Source: Ohtaekwangia sp035628875 (lineage in GTDB: Bacteria > Bacteroidota > Bacteroidia > Cytophagales > Cyclobacteriaceae). From it: a DNA stretch of 64,000 nt. The notes under the pieces are model-generated. The model was not told the origin of the DNA, made no database searches, and saw only the letters and a list, made by a program, of their open reading frames with translations. Location: positions 1 through 64,000 of the forward strand of contig DASPIZ010000119.1 of NCBI GenBank assembly GCA_035628875.1, given 5' to 3'. Position 1 is the first letter of the stretch, and each line of letters starts with the position of its first letter. Both the position numbers and the translations under genes were made by a program. This document shows positions 18,584 to 26,236 of this stretch, piece after piece.

Positions 18584-18964
18584 TCAGATATTGAACATTT
18601 GTTTCAGGGCTATCCAGAGGCGCTTCTTTTTTTGATCATCAAGCTCGTCCAGGTGATCTCCCATAACAATGCTCACACCATCTTCATGTAAGTGTTCGTA
18701 CAGCGCACCGGTTTTCATCCGGGATCCTAAAGCGATAATTTGCCGTGGAGAAAAAGCATGCAGGTCATCTAACTCAAAATCATGGCGGGTTATGATCTGC
18801 ACCGCAGCAAGCGAAAGCTTGAGTGCACCCATCATTTTTATCAGCGTGGTCCGTTCCTCTTCTCCTATGGTCTCCCAGTCCTTTCCAAGCACAACTATAA
18901 CACGCGAAGGAATCAGATATAATTCTTCCTGGTAGAGATTTTCAAAGGGTGATGCCTCATTCAT
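18584..18964 (-). CDS. Conserved-looking hypothetical protein, 126 residues
   Basis: I do not recognise this protein. It is soluble and acidic, with a short hydrophobic strand (YLIPSRVIVVLG), a helix (LIKMMGALKLSLAAVQIITRH), then SPRQIIALGSRMK and LDELDDQKKKRLWIALKQM at the end. The order strand, helix, strand faintly recalls small Rossmann-like subunits such as DNA polymerase III psi, but no motif proves it. Its ATG overlaps the thioesterase stop as ATGA, so the two are translationally coupled and probably co-expressed. Confidence 0.7.
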   Translation of the reverse strand: MNEASPFENLYQEELYLIPSRVIVVLGKDWETIGEEERTTLIKMMGALKLSLAAVQIITRHDFELDDLHAFSPRQIIALGSRMKTGALYEHLHEDGVSIVMGDHLDELDDQKKKRLWIALKQMFNI

Positions 18965-19488
18965 GGTTCCTTAATATCGAAAATGGATTTCAGTTCCGCT
19001 GCTTCATGCGGTTTCATTCTACCTGCAAGGATAAGACGAAGTTGCCTTCTGCGCAACGCTCCGGAAAAATACTCTTTCTCTTCCGCTGTTTCCGGTTCCA
19101 GCTCCGGCACCTCAACAGGTCGGCTGTTTTCTCCAACAGCCACAAAAGTAAAGTAAGCACTGTTGCTTTCAATCTTGCGACCGGATGGAATGTCTTCGGC
19201 TTCAACATCGATACGCACTTCCATGGAAGATGTAAAAGCGCGCGTAACACGTGCCCTTAACGTTACTACGTTGCCCAGCTGAATCGGATGTTTGAAAGAA
19301 ATATTATCAACAGAAGCTGTAACCACAATGCTGTTGGCATGCTTTTGCGCCGATATAGCAGAAACAATGTCCATCCAATGCATCAGTCGACCTCCCATCA
19401 GATTATTAAGGGTATTTGTATCGTTGGGTAAAACCAACTCCGTCATGCTTACAAATGATTCCCGGGGAAATTTTTTTTTTTTAGACAT
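18961..19488 (-). CDS. Acyl-CoA thioesterase (hotdog fold)
   Basis: 175 residues from the ATG at 19488 (MSKKKKFPRESF); the frame stays open 51 codons further upstream, but that part shows no family sequence. The hotdog core has VLPNDTNTLNNLMGGRLMHWMD near 18 with the catalytic Asn/Asp region, and VVTASVDNISFKHPIQLG near 52. This is the YciA/BFIT class that hydrolyses fatty acyl-CoA. The long charged tail (EPETAEEKEYF and on) is normal for the class. It overlaps the 126-residue protein by four bases. Confidence 0.88.
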   Translation of the reverse strand: MSKKKKFPRESFVSMTELVLPNDTNTLNNLMGGRLMHWMDIVSAISAQKHANSIVVTASVDNISFKHPIQLGNVVTLRARVTRAFTSSMEVRIDVEAEDIPSGRKIESNSAYFTFVAVGENSRPVEVPELEPETAEEKEYFSGALRRRQLRLILAGRMKPHEAAELKSIFDIKEP

Positions 19489-19591
19489 CCGTCGTTGAGC
19501 GTTAAAGTGTTTAGCGGTGGTTTCAGATTTAAGCGCATTCGTTTGCAAACTGCTAATAACCGTTAGTTCGTGCAAAAATGTTGAAAAATAT

Positions 19592-19623
19592 TTTGCAATC
19601 AAGTATATCATTTCATTATTTCG
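19592..19623 (+). promoter_or_regulatory. Candidate promoter of the thr leader transcript
   Basis: TTTG at 19592-19595, 21 bases, then TATTTCG at 19617-19623 is close to the TTTG / TAnnTTTG consensus, with one mismatch in the second box. It would start transcription a few bases before the leader peptide ATG at 19636. Confidence 0.45.
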
Positions 19624-19635
19624 GTCCTTCAAAAA

Positions 19636-19728
19636 ATGCAAGCACCCAAAACGATATCCATTCGCAGTATCTTCGGTCTGAAGGCTGTATCTGCTTGCAC
19701 TATCGTGATCACCACAATTACGGGGTAA
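19636..19728 (+). CDS. thrL: thr operon leader peptide (Thr/Ile-rich)
   Basis: A 30-codon frame that starts MQAPKTISIRSIFGL and ends TIVITTITG before TAA at 19726. Four of the last nine codons are Thr, three are Ile and one is Val, as in leader peptides of thr operons elsewhere. It lies 113 bp before thrA on the same strand. Right at its end, GGGG at 19722-19725 can pair in three mutually exclusive ways: ACGGG with CCCGT (19729-19733), GGGGTAA with TTACCCC (19743-19749), or ACGGGG with CCCCGT (19752-19757). No T-rich terminator follows, so the switch mechanism is open. Confidence 0.78.
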   Translation: MQAPKTISIRSIFGLKAVSACTIVITTITG

Positions 19729-19757
19729 CCCGTGCGCAGCCTTTACCCCAGCCCCGT
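19720..19757 (+). promoter_or_regulatory. Candidate attenuation switch before thrA
   Basis: Three overlapping stems share the last Thr codon and stop of the leader peptide (details in the leader entry). A ribosome stalled on Thr or Ile codons or released at the stop would favour different stems. The absence of a U-run after 19757 argues for control of translation or for Rho-dependent termination rather than an intrinsic terminator. Confidence 0.55.
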
Positions 19758-19841
19758 CAGGAATTGTGTCCTTCTCCAGGAGATGGAATGTCTGATGATG
19801 AATAAAGAATACCTTCGCAACCTCAGAAATAGAAATTTTAC

Positions 19842-22289
19842 ATGAAAGTCTTAAAGTTTGGTGGCTCGTCCATAGCTACGCCACAGCGAATAGAGTCCGT
19901 TATTGAGGTAATAAAACCTTATCTGAACGGTGAAATAGCCGTTGTTTTTTCAGCTTTTGGCGGTGTTACCGACGTGCTGATCCAGATCAGCAAACAAGCC
20001 CTTGAAGGAAATCTGGAATACAAGATACGGCTTGCTGAAGTCGAAAAACGTCACCTTGATGCTGTTCGAAGTCTTATTGGTGTGCAGAAACAAAGCAGTA
20101 TTCTCGCCCAGGTCAAATTTATGGTCAATGAGCTCGAAGATGTTTTGCACGGTGTGTATCTCGTTAAAGAACGTACACCGCGCACGTTGGATTACATCAT
20201 GAGTTTCGGTGAGCGTTTATCAGCCTACATCATTGCACAGGCTTTCCGCGATAAAGGTATCCCAGCTGAATTCCTCGATGCCCGAAACGTAATCCGTACG
20301 GATAATAATTTTGGGTACGCCAAAGTAGATTTTGAAACAACCCATAAACTAATTCGCGACCATTTTAAACACCATCAGGATTTACAGATCATCACCGGAT
20401 TTATAGGAAACTCTGAAACAGGCGAAACTACGACGCTGGGTCGAAGTGGGTCTGATTATACAGCCGCGATTTTTGCAGGTGCACTAGCTGCAACTGACCT
20501 CGAGATCTGGACTGATGTAGATGGTATGATGACTGCGGATCCGCGCATGGTGAAAAAAGCATTCACTGTTCCGCAGATGAGTTATGAGGAAGCGATGGAG
20601 CTTTCGCACTTTGGTGCCAAGGTGATCTTTCCTGCAACCATGCAACCCGCGATGGTAAACCACATTCCGATCTGGATTAAAAATACTTTTAATCCCACGT
20701 TTAAAGGAACAGTAATTCATGCGAAGTCTACCAATGGAAAAATGATCAAAGGGATTTCTTCCATGAATGGTGTGAGCCTGCTCAACATGCAGGGCAGTGG
20801 ATTACTCGGTGTAGTAGGCGCTTCGATGCGTTTATTTGCAACGCTGGCCCGTGAACGTATCAGTGTGATTCTCATCAGTCAGGCATCGTCTGAACATTCC
20901 ATATGTTTTGCGGTTGAGAACCAGTTTGCCATACAGGCGAAAACTGCTGTTGAAAAAGAATTTCAGAATGAATTGCGAAACGAAGAAATTGATTCTATCC
21001 AGGTGGAGCAGGATCTTGCCATCGTGGCTGTGGTGGGTGATGGCATGAAACATAGCCCGGGAACGAGTGGGCGTATGTTCAGTGCTTTGGGGAAGAACGG
21101 CGTGAACGTTGTCGCCATCGCACAAGGTTCATCCGAAAGAAATATTTCTGCCGTAGTACGCCAGACAGACGCGGCCAAAGCGCTCAATGCATTGCATGAA
21201 GCGTTCTTCCTGTCGGATCATAAATTACTGAATGTGTTCCTGGTGGGCACCGGACTTATCGGAAAAGTCTTACTTGAAATGGTGCACGAGCAATTTGAAA
21301 AGTTGGCCAGCGAAAACTTGCTCGAGGTAAATGTCGTCGCAGTTGCTAACAGCAAAAAAATGTTGTTCAATGAAGATGGATTGAATCTTGAATCATGTAT
21401 TCACGAACTGCAGGAGCAGGGCGATACCATGGTGATGGAACATTTCGTTACACAAATGGTAGCATTCAATCTTCCAAATAGTATTTTCGTCGATTGTACC
21501 TCAAGTGAGGAGGTTACGGCGTGGTATGAACCCATACTCGAAGCGAACATCTCCATTGTAACACCAAATAAGAAAGCAAATTCCGGTACGTATGATAAAT
21601 ATCTGGCGTTAAAGAAAACAGCGTTCAGAAGAGGTGTTAAATTTTTATATGAAACCAATGTGGGTGCCGGTTTACCGGTAATCAATACATTAAATGATTT
21701 ACTGCTCAGTGGCGATAAAGTGATCCGTATCGAAGCCGTGTTAAGTGGCACGCTGAACTTTATCTTCAGCTCATTTGTGGAAGGTAAAAAATTCAGCGAA
21801 GTGGTGAATGAGGCCAAGGCAAAAGGATATACGGAGCCTGATCCACGGGATGACTTGAATGGCATGGATGTAGCCCGAAAGATTTTGATCCTCTCCCGTG
21901 AAACTGGATCGCAGCAGGAACTAAATGATGTTGGTGTGGAGAATCTTGTGCCCGAAGATTGCCGTGGCGAGATGACCATTGATGCTTTTTTTGCAAACCT
22001 TGAAAAACACGATGCGTATTTCGAAACGATGCGAAAGAAAGCTGCCGATAAAAATGAAAAACTTCGTTACATGGCCATATTGGAAAATGGTCATGTCAAA
22101 ATTCAGCTGGGTTCTGTAAACGATCAGCATCCGTTTTATTCCTTATCGGGAAGCGATAACATTATTTTACTTACCACGGAGCGTTATCACGACAGACCGA
22201 TGGTGATTCGCGGACCTGGCGCCGGAGCTCATGTGACAGCGGCTGGTGTTTTTGCAGACATCATTCGCATCGGTCACTATGCGAAATAA
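19842..22289 (+). CDS. thrA: Bifunctional aspartate kinase/homoserine dehydrogenase I
   Basis: 815 residues, the usual fused length. The kinase domain opens with MKVLKFGGSSIATPQRI and includes TLGRSGSDYTAAIFA near 193. Two ACT domains (about 310-460) contain GSGLLGVVGASMRLF and VVGDGMKHSPGTSGRMF. The dehydrogenase domain begins with the NAD(P) site VGTGLIGKVLLEM near 466 and has ETNVGAGLPVINTLNDLLLSG in two parts near 605. It catalyses the first and third steps from aspartate to threonine, and feedback by threonine through the ACT domains is expected. First structural gene of the thr operon. Confidence 0.96.
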   Translation: MKVLKFGGSSIATPQRIESVIEVIKPYLNGEIAVVFSAFGGVTDVLIQISKQALEGNLEYKIRLAEVEKRHLDAVRSLIGVQKQSSILAQVKFMVNELEDVLHGVYLVKERTPRTLDYIMSFGERLSAYIIAQAFRDKGIPAEFLDARNVIRTDNNFGYAKVDFETTHKLIRDHFKHHQDLQIITGFIGNSETGETTTLGRSGSDYTAAIFAGALAATDLEIWTDVDGMMTADPRMVKKAFTVPQMSYEEAMELSHFGAKVIFPATMQPAMVNHIPIWIKNTFNPTFKGTVIHAKSTNGKMIKGISSMNGVSLLNMQGSGLLGVVGASMRLFATLARERISVILISQASSEHSICFAVENQFAIQAKTAVEKEFQNELRNEEIDSIQVEQDLAIVAVVGDGMKHSPGTSGRMFSALGKNGVNVVAIAQGSSERNISAVVRQTDAAKALNALHEAFFLSDHKLLNVFLVGTGLIGKVLLEMVHEQFEKLASENLLEVNVVAVANSKKMLFNEDGLNLESCIHELQEQGDTMVMEHFVTQMVAFNLPNSIFVDCTSSEEVTAWYEPILEANISIVTPNKKANSGTYDKYLALKKTAFRRGVKFLYETNVGAGLPVINTLNDLLLSGDKVIRIEAVLSGTLNFIFSSFVEGKKFSEVVNEAKAKGYTEPDPRDDLNGMDVARKILILSRETGSQQELNDVGVENLVPEDCRGEMTIDAFFANLEKHDAYFETMRKKAADKNEKLRYMAILENGHVKIQLGSVNDQHPFYSLSGSDNIILLTTERYHDRPMVIRGPGAGAHVTAAGVFADIIRIGHYAK

Positions 22290-22371
22290 CATGAAGAAAT
22301 AACTTCTCGTCATACAGGTCTATTAAATTTCGTGTAGCCTGTACGTTGCAGAAGTAACTAAAAAGAAACAA

Positions 22372-23310
22372 ATGAAAAGAATACGAGCATCCGCGCCGGC
22401 TACTGTTGCCAATGTTTCCTGCGGTTTTGATATTTTCGGATTTGCAGTGGAATCTCCTGCTGACGAAGTAGTGGTGACATTAACAGATAAACCTGGGGTT
22501 GTAACCATCTCAAAAATTTTTGGTGATGAAGGGAGGTTGCCATTGGATGCTTCAAAAAACACGTCAGGTGTTGGGGTACAAGCCTATCTGAAACAAATTG
22601 ACAGTACTTTCGGAGCCGACATCATTTTGCATAAAAATTTACCGCTGGGCAGTGGGATGGGATCCAGTGCGGCAAGTTCTGCAGCTGCGCTTGTTGCCAT
22701 TAATCATTTACATGATAACCGCCTTGAACGTAAAGACCTTTTGCCATTTGCTATGGAAGCGGAACGCGTTGCATGCGGTTCGGCACACGCTGATAACGTA
22801 GCCCCCGCGTTGTTGGGGGGATTCGTATTGATCCGCGGTTACCAACCGCTGGATGTGGCAACCATTCCAACGCCGGAAGGACTATATTGTACACTCGTAC
22901 ACCCACATCTGGAGTTAAAGACAGAAGATTCACGCAGGGTACTGAAACCGACTATTCCCATACGTGATGCGATTACCCAATGGGGTAACATAGCAGGTCT
23001 GGTTGTTGGCTTGATGAAACCGGATTTTGGTTTGATCTCCAGGTCACTGCACGATGTTGTAGCTGAGCCGATTCGTGCTGTGCTTATCCCCGGGTTTGAT
23101 GCCATGAAAGCTACGGCGATAGAAGCTGGTGCACTGGGATGCGGTATCTCCGGATCCGGGCCCACGATTTTTACATTGAGTAATGATCCGGCGATTGCTG
23201 AAAAAGTGGGTGTGTTGTTGCAGGAGCAGTTTTCCGGATTCAAATTAAAAAGTGATGTTTTTGTGTCAAGGATCAACACAGCGGGTGCAAAAGTGATAGA
23301 AGAAGTATAG
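22372..23310 (+). CDS. thrB: Homoserine kinase
   Basis: 312 residues, GHMP kinase fold. ATVANVSCGFDIFGFAVE marks the N-terminal substrate region, the ATP loop is PLGSGMGSSAASSAAAL near 90, and GCGISGSGPTIFTLS near 258 is the third motif. It phosphorylates homoserine for threonine synthase. It lies 82 bp after thrA and 10 bp before thrC. Confidence 0.96.
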   Translation: MKRIRASAPATVANVSCGFDIFGFAVESPADEVVVTLTDKPGVVTISKIFGDEGRLPLDASKNTSGVGVQAYLKQIDSTFGADIILHKNLPLGSGMGSSAASSAAALVAINHLHDNRLERKDLLPFAMEAERVACGSAHADNVAPALLGGFVLIRGYQPLDVATIPTPEGLYCTLVHPHLELKTEDSRRVLKPTIPIRDAITQWGNIAGLVVGLMKPDFGLISRSLHDVVAEPIRAVLIPGFDAMKATAIEAGALGCGISGSGPTIFTLSNDPAIAEKVGVLLQEQFSGFKLKSDVFVSRINTAGAKVIEEV

Positions 23311-23320
23311 CAGTTTTACT

Positions 23321-24628
23321 ATGAAATTTTACAGTACAAATAATCCGACCGTCAAAGTCGATCTCAGGGAAGCCGTGACTCGCGGTCTTGCACCCGACAA
23401 TGGTTTATACATGCCGGAATCCATTCCCGTTTTGCCAAAGGAATTCCTGGGATCATTGCATAAAAAGTCATTTCGTGAAATCGCTTATGTTGTGGCGTCG
23501 AGCTTGTTATCAGGTGCAGTTCCGGATAATGATTTGAAACGCATTGTGGAGCACACCATTGCATTTGATGCACCGCTCGTTAATCTTGAAGACAGTATTT
23601 ATGCACTTGAATTATTTCATGGGCCGACGCTGGCATTTAAAGATTTTGGTGCGCGTTTCATGTCACAAATGCTTGGATACTTTGCGAAGGAAGAAGGGCA
23701 GGAGATCGTTATTCTGGTGGCGACATCAGGAGATACGGGCAGTGCTGTAGCCAATGGATTTCTCGATGTAAAGGGAACCCGCGTTGTGGTGTTGTATCCG
23801 TCTGGTAAAGTGAGTGAGATTCAGGAAAAGCAGTTTACCACCCTTGGAAAAAACATTACTGCACTCGAGGTAGACGGGACATTCGATGATTGTCAACGCC
23901 TGGTAAAGCAAGCTTTTCTGGATGACACCTTGCGTAAAAAGTTTTTCCTTACGTCTGCAAACTCCATCAACATCGCGCGATTGATTCCTCAATCGTTTTA
24001 CTACTTCCAGGCTGTAGCGCAATTAAAAGCGATTGAAGGTCCTCTCGTCTTTGCAGTGCCAAGTGGAAACTTTGGCAATCTGACAGGTGGGTTATTGGCC
24101 CGGAAAATGGGCTTGCCGATTGATGGATTCCTGGCTGCTACGAATGTAAATGATGTAGTGCCGGAATACCTGAAGACGAATGTCTTCACGCCGCGTGCAT
24201 CACGCCAAACGATCAGCAACGCCATGGATGTTGGTGATCCCAGTAATTTCGTGCGTATGCTCGACTTGTTTAAGAACGATTATAAGGCAATGGCTGCAGT
24301 CATTTCGGGGTACAGTTATTCCGATGAACAAACCCGTGAGGCCATGCGGAACGTATATGCGGATAGGGGGTACGTTATGGATCCCCATGGCGCAATTGGA
24401 TACCTGGCGCTGCAGGAGTACTTCAGCAGGAACAAATCCGGTACTGGTATTTTTCTTGAAACTGCGCATCCGGCGAAATTCAAAGAAGTTGTAGACGATA
24501 CACTCTCGTTTAATGTAGAGATACCCGTTCCGTTGCAAAAGTTCATGCAACAGGAAAAGCAAAGTGTGTTAATTGGACGGGACTTTGATGAATTCCGGTC
24601 TTATTTGATTAAAACAATCAGCGATTAG
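23321..24628 (+). CDS. thrC: Threonine synthase
   Basis: 435 residues. MKFYSTNNPTVKVDLREAV is the typical start. The PLP lysine is in GPTLAFKDFGARF near 107, and ATSGDTGSAVANGF near 137 contacts phosphate. SGNFGNLTGG near 248 is also characteristic. It converts phosphohomoserine to threonine, completing the operon. Its 3' end overlaps the convergent gtrA-like gene by 11 bp. Confidence 0.96.
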   Translation: MKFYSTNNPTVKVDLREAVTRGLAPDNGLYMPESIPVLPKEFLGSLHKKSFREIAYVVASSLLSGAVPDNDLKRIVEHTIAFDAPLVNLEDSIYALELFHGPTLAFKDFGARFMSQMLGYFAKEEGQEIVILVATSGDTGSAVANGFLDVKGTRVVVLYPSGKVSEIQEKQFTTLGKNITALEVDGTFDDCQRLVKQAFLDDTLRKKFFLTSANSINIARLIPQSFYYFQAVAQLKAIEGPLVFAVPSGNFGNLTGGLLARKMGLPIDGFLAATNVNDVVPEYLKTNVFTPRASRQTISNAMDVGDPSNFVRMLDLFKNDYKAMAAVISGYSYSDEQTREAMRNVYADRGYVMDPHGAIGYLALQEYFSRNKSGTGIFLETAHPAKFKEVVDDTLSFNVEIPVPLQKFMQQEKQSVLIGRDFDEFRSYLIKTISD

Positions 24629-25043
24629 CAGCGCGTTCTGTGACGACGTCGCGGTTCCGGAATACGACATGTTTGCGGGTGAAGAAATTCCAGACCACCG
24701 TAACTGCTATGGCTATGATCTTGGCAATACGATCGTCCATTTGAGCGAACTCGACCAAAGCCCACAAGGCAATCTGGTTCGCAACCAATGCACCGGCCAG
24801 GCAAATTGTAAAAAGCATGGCTTCCTGCGTTTTATTGTGATCGGAGGAATTAAACACGTATTTCCGTGTCAGGATGAAGGTAACAATATTGGTACAAGCA
24901 AAGGCAACAACATTTCCGGCCAGGTAACCAAACGCGGGTTTAAATAGGAAATACAACGCGTATTCAACTACGGCCGATATTCCACCCACTAAGATGAATC
25001 GGAACAATTCTGCCGTGAAGACTTTGTTCAATGTCGATTTCAT
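24618..25043 (-). CDS. GtrA family membrane protein
   Basis: 141 residues from the ATG at 25043 (MKSTLNKVF); the longer frame begins with TTG in repeat words. Four membrane segments are visible, with the family marks ELFRFILVGGISAVVEYALYF and VVAFACTNIVTFILTRKYVF. GtrA proteins are thought to move lipid-linked sugars across the inner membrane or to take part in polysaccharide synthesis. No glycosyltransferase neighbour is present, so the substrate is unknown. Confidence 0.88.
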   Translation of the reverse strand: MKSTLNKVFTAELFRFILVGGISAVVEYALYFLFKPAFGYLAGNVVAFACTNIVTFILTRKYVFNSSDHNKTQEAMLFTICLAGALVANQIALWALVEFAQMDDRIAKIIAIAVTVVWNFFTRKHVVFRNRDVVTERAANR

Positions 25044-25067
25044 AAACGGATGCAAATAAACGACACA

Positions 25068-25192
25068 AGGTCCAAAGTTCAAAGTTCATGGTTCAAAGTT
25101 CATGGTTCAAAGTTCATGGTTCAAAGACCCTACCACTTGCAGCCTGAAGCCTGAAGCTTGCAGCTTGAACTCAACCACAAACAAACAGCCAA
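25068..25192. repeat. Word repeats TTCAAAGTTCATGG and GCAGCCTGAAGC
   Basis: Upstream of gtrA, GGTTCAAAGTTCAT words repeat about four times (25078-25125), followed by GCAGCCTGAAGCCTGAAGC and GCTTGCAGCTTGAAC words (25139-25168). They are the same families seen at 42173-42420 and 43236-43960. Confidence 0.75.
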
Positions 25193-25843
25193 TCATTTAC
25201 CCCATCCATCTTCCCCTAAAAGCGGAACAAATGCGAAATTATCGAACTCTTCAGTATAGAGCTTTCCCTTTATCTTTCGGATTCGAAGCATCGCCTGTTT
25301 TTCGCGGTTTCCGACCGGAATGACCAATATCCCGCCTTCAGATAGTTGGTCGGTTAACGCCTGTGGTACTACCGGTGCACCTGCCGTAACGATTATCTTG
25401 TTATACGGAGCTTTCACACGCAAACCCTTTGATCCATCGCCATAAAAGAAAAACGGTTTATATCCCAAAAATGGCAGAAAATCGCGTGTTTTTTCAAATA
25501 AGACGCGGTTGTACTCTATGGTAAACACTTTTGCGCCCAACTCCAGTAATACGCATGCCTGGTAGCCAGAACCGGTTCCTATTTCCAACACCTTATCGCC
25601 CGGCTTGATTTCCAGTTTTTCTGTTTGGAAGGCCACAGTAAAAGGCTGGGAGATCGTTTGCCCCTCGCCGATGGGAAACGCCTTGTCCTGATAGGCGTGA
25701 TCAAGCAGCGCATTTTCAAAAAAAACATGTCGCGGAACCCGACCGATTGCATCCAAAACACGGCCATCTTTGATGCCTTTTTCAGCCAGTTTTTTAACCA
25801 GTTTATTGCGTAATCCCCGATGTTTATAGTCGTCTTCTACCAT
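25193..25843 (-). CDS. pcm: Protein-L-isoaspartate O-methyltransferase
   Basis: 216 residues. VPRHVFFENALLDHAYQD and GEGQTISQPFTVAFQTE in the N-terminal half, and the SAM-binding loop VLEIGTGSGYQACVLLELG near 85, identify the family. It repairs isoaspartyl residues in damaged proteins with S-adenosylmethionine. It stands alone, divergent from the structured RNA at 26041. Confidence 0.95.
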   Translation of the reverse strand: MVEDDYKHRGLRNKLVKKLAEKGIKDGRVLDAIGRVPRHVFFENALLDHAYQDKAFPIGEGQTISQPFTVAFQTEKLEIKPGDKVLEIGTGSGYQACVLLELGAKVFTIEYNRVLFEKTRDFLPFLGYKPFFFYGDGSKGLRVKAPYNKIIVTAGAPVVPQALTDQLSEGGILVIPVGNREKQAMLRIRKIKGKLYTEEFDNFAFVPLLGEDGWGK

Positions 25844-26040
25844 GGCAATTTCAAAAAATATATTTGTGGATTGTTTTGTGGATAATATGTTAATTTACTT
25901 ACAATCAGTTACTTAACCTAAAATTGGCAATGCACTTTTGTCACGTTTACACTACCAACACCGTTGCAAAAAAGCCAATTTTTCAGGCTTCACAAAGATT
26001 CAAAAATTCTTTAGGAAAAATCGAACTTATAGTCTTACCT
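25844..26040. other. Intergenic region before the structured RNA
   Basis: AT-rich sequence that must hold the promoters of pcm (minus) and of the RNA at 26041 (plus). An inverted pair AAAATTGGC (25920-25928) and GCCAATTTT (25974-25982) is present with a 45-base loop. I could not place a convincing TTTG / TAnnTTTG promoter. Confidence 0.4.
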
Positions 26041-26195
26041 TAGAGTTCTCTCCACACAGTGAAAAAGCTTTTTGCCATAGCGTTCACAGTGTACCTGCTC
26101 TGAACAGTATTAGTGGGAAAACCACTTTTACTGCAAGGGCAGGAATAATTGAGAAACTAGAGGCTAATTAATCCGGTTAATTAGCCTCTTTTTAT
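26041..26195 (+). ncRNA. Candidate stand-alone structured RNA
   Basis: About 155 bases on the plus strand, head-to-head with pcm and tail-to-tail with the CHAT gene, so it is not the leader of any gene. Hairpin 1: ACACAGTGAA (26054-26063) pairs with TTCACAGTGT (26083-26092) with one mismatch. Hairpin 2: CCTGCTC (26094-26100) with GGGCAGG (26137-26143), CAGTA (26105-26109) with TACTG (26129-26133), and AGTGG (26112-26116) with CCACT (26122-26126) around GAAAA. TTCTC (26046-26050) can pair with GAGAA (26151-26155) to close both. A strong terminator ends it. The closing stem, open central region and terminal hairpin would suit a 6S-type RNA, but I cannot confirm the family. Confidence 0.62.
26159..26195 (+). 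terminator. Intrinsic terminator of the structured RNA
   Basis: AGAGGCTAATTA (26159-26170) pairs perfectly over 12 bp with TAATTAGCCTCT (26178-26189) around seven bases, followed by TTTTTATT. The T-run lies only on the plus-strand side, so it ends a plus-strand transcript although no plus-strand gene is upstream. Confidence 0.88.
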
Positions 26196-26236
26196 TCAAG
26201 CCCTTTATAATAAATCCTCAATTTTTACAAGTTGTT

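Noticed and set aside
19578..19805. 75-residue plus-strand frame before thrA
   Set aside because: It overlaps the better supported leader peptide in another frame and shows no family features.
19758..19841. Intrinsic terminator of the thr leader
   Set aside because: I searched for a GC-rich stem followed by T and found only weak TCT/AGA and TCCT/AGGA pairings without a U-run.
25920..25982. Second small RNA or terminator before 26041
   Set aside because: The AAAATTGGC/GCCAATTTT pair has a 45-base loop and is AT-rich; it could be chance and has no supporting context.
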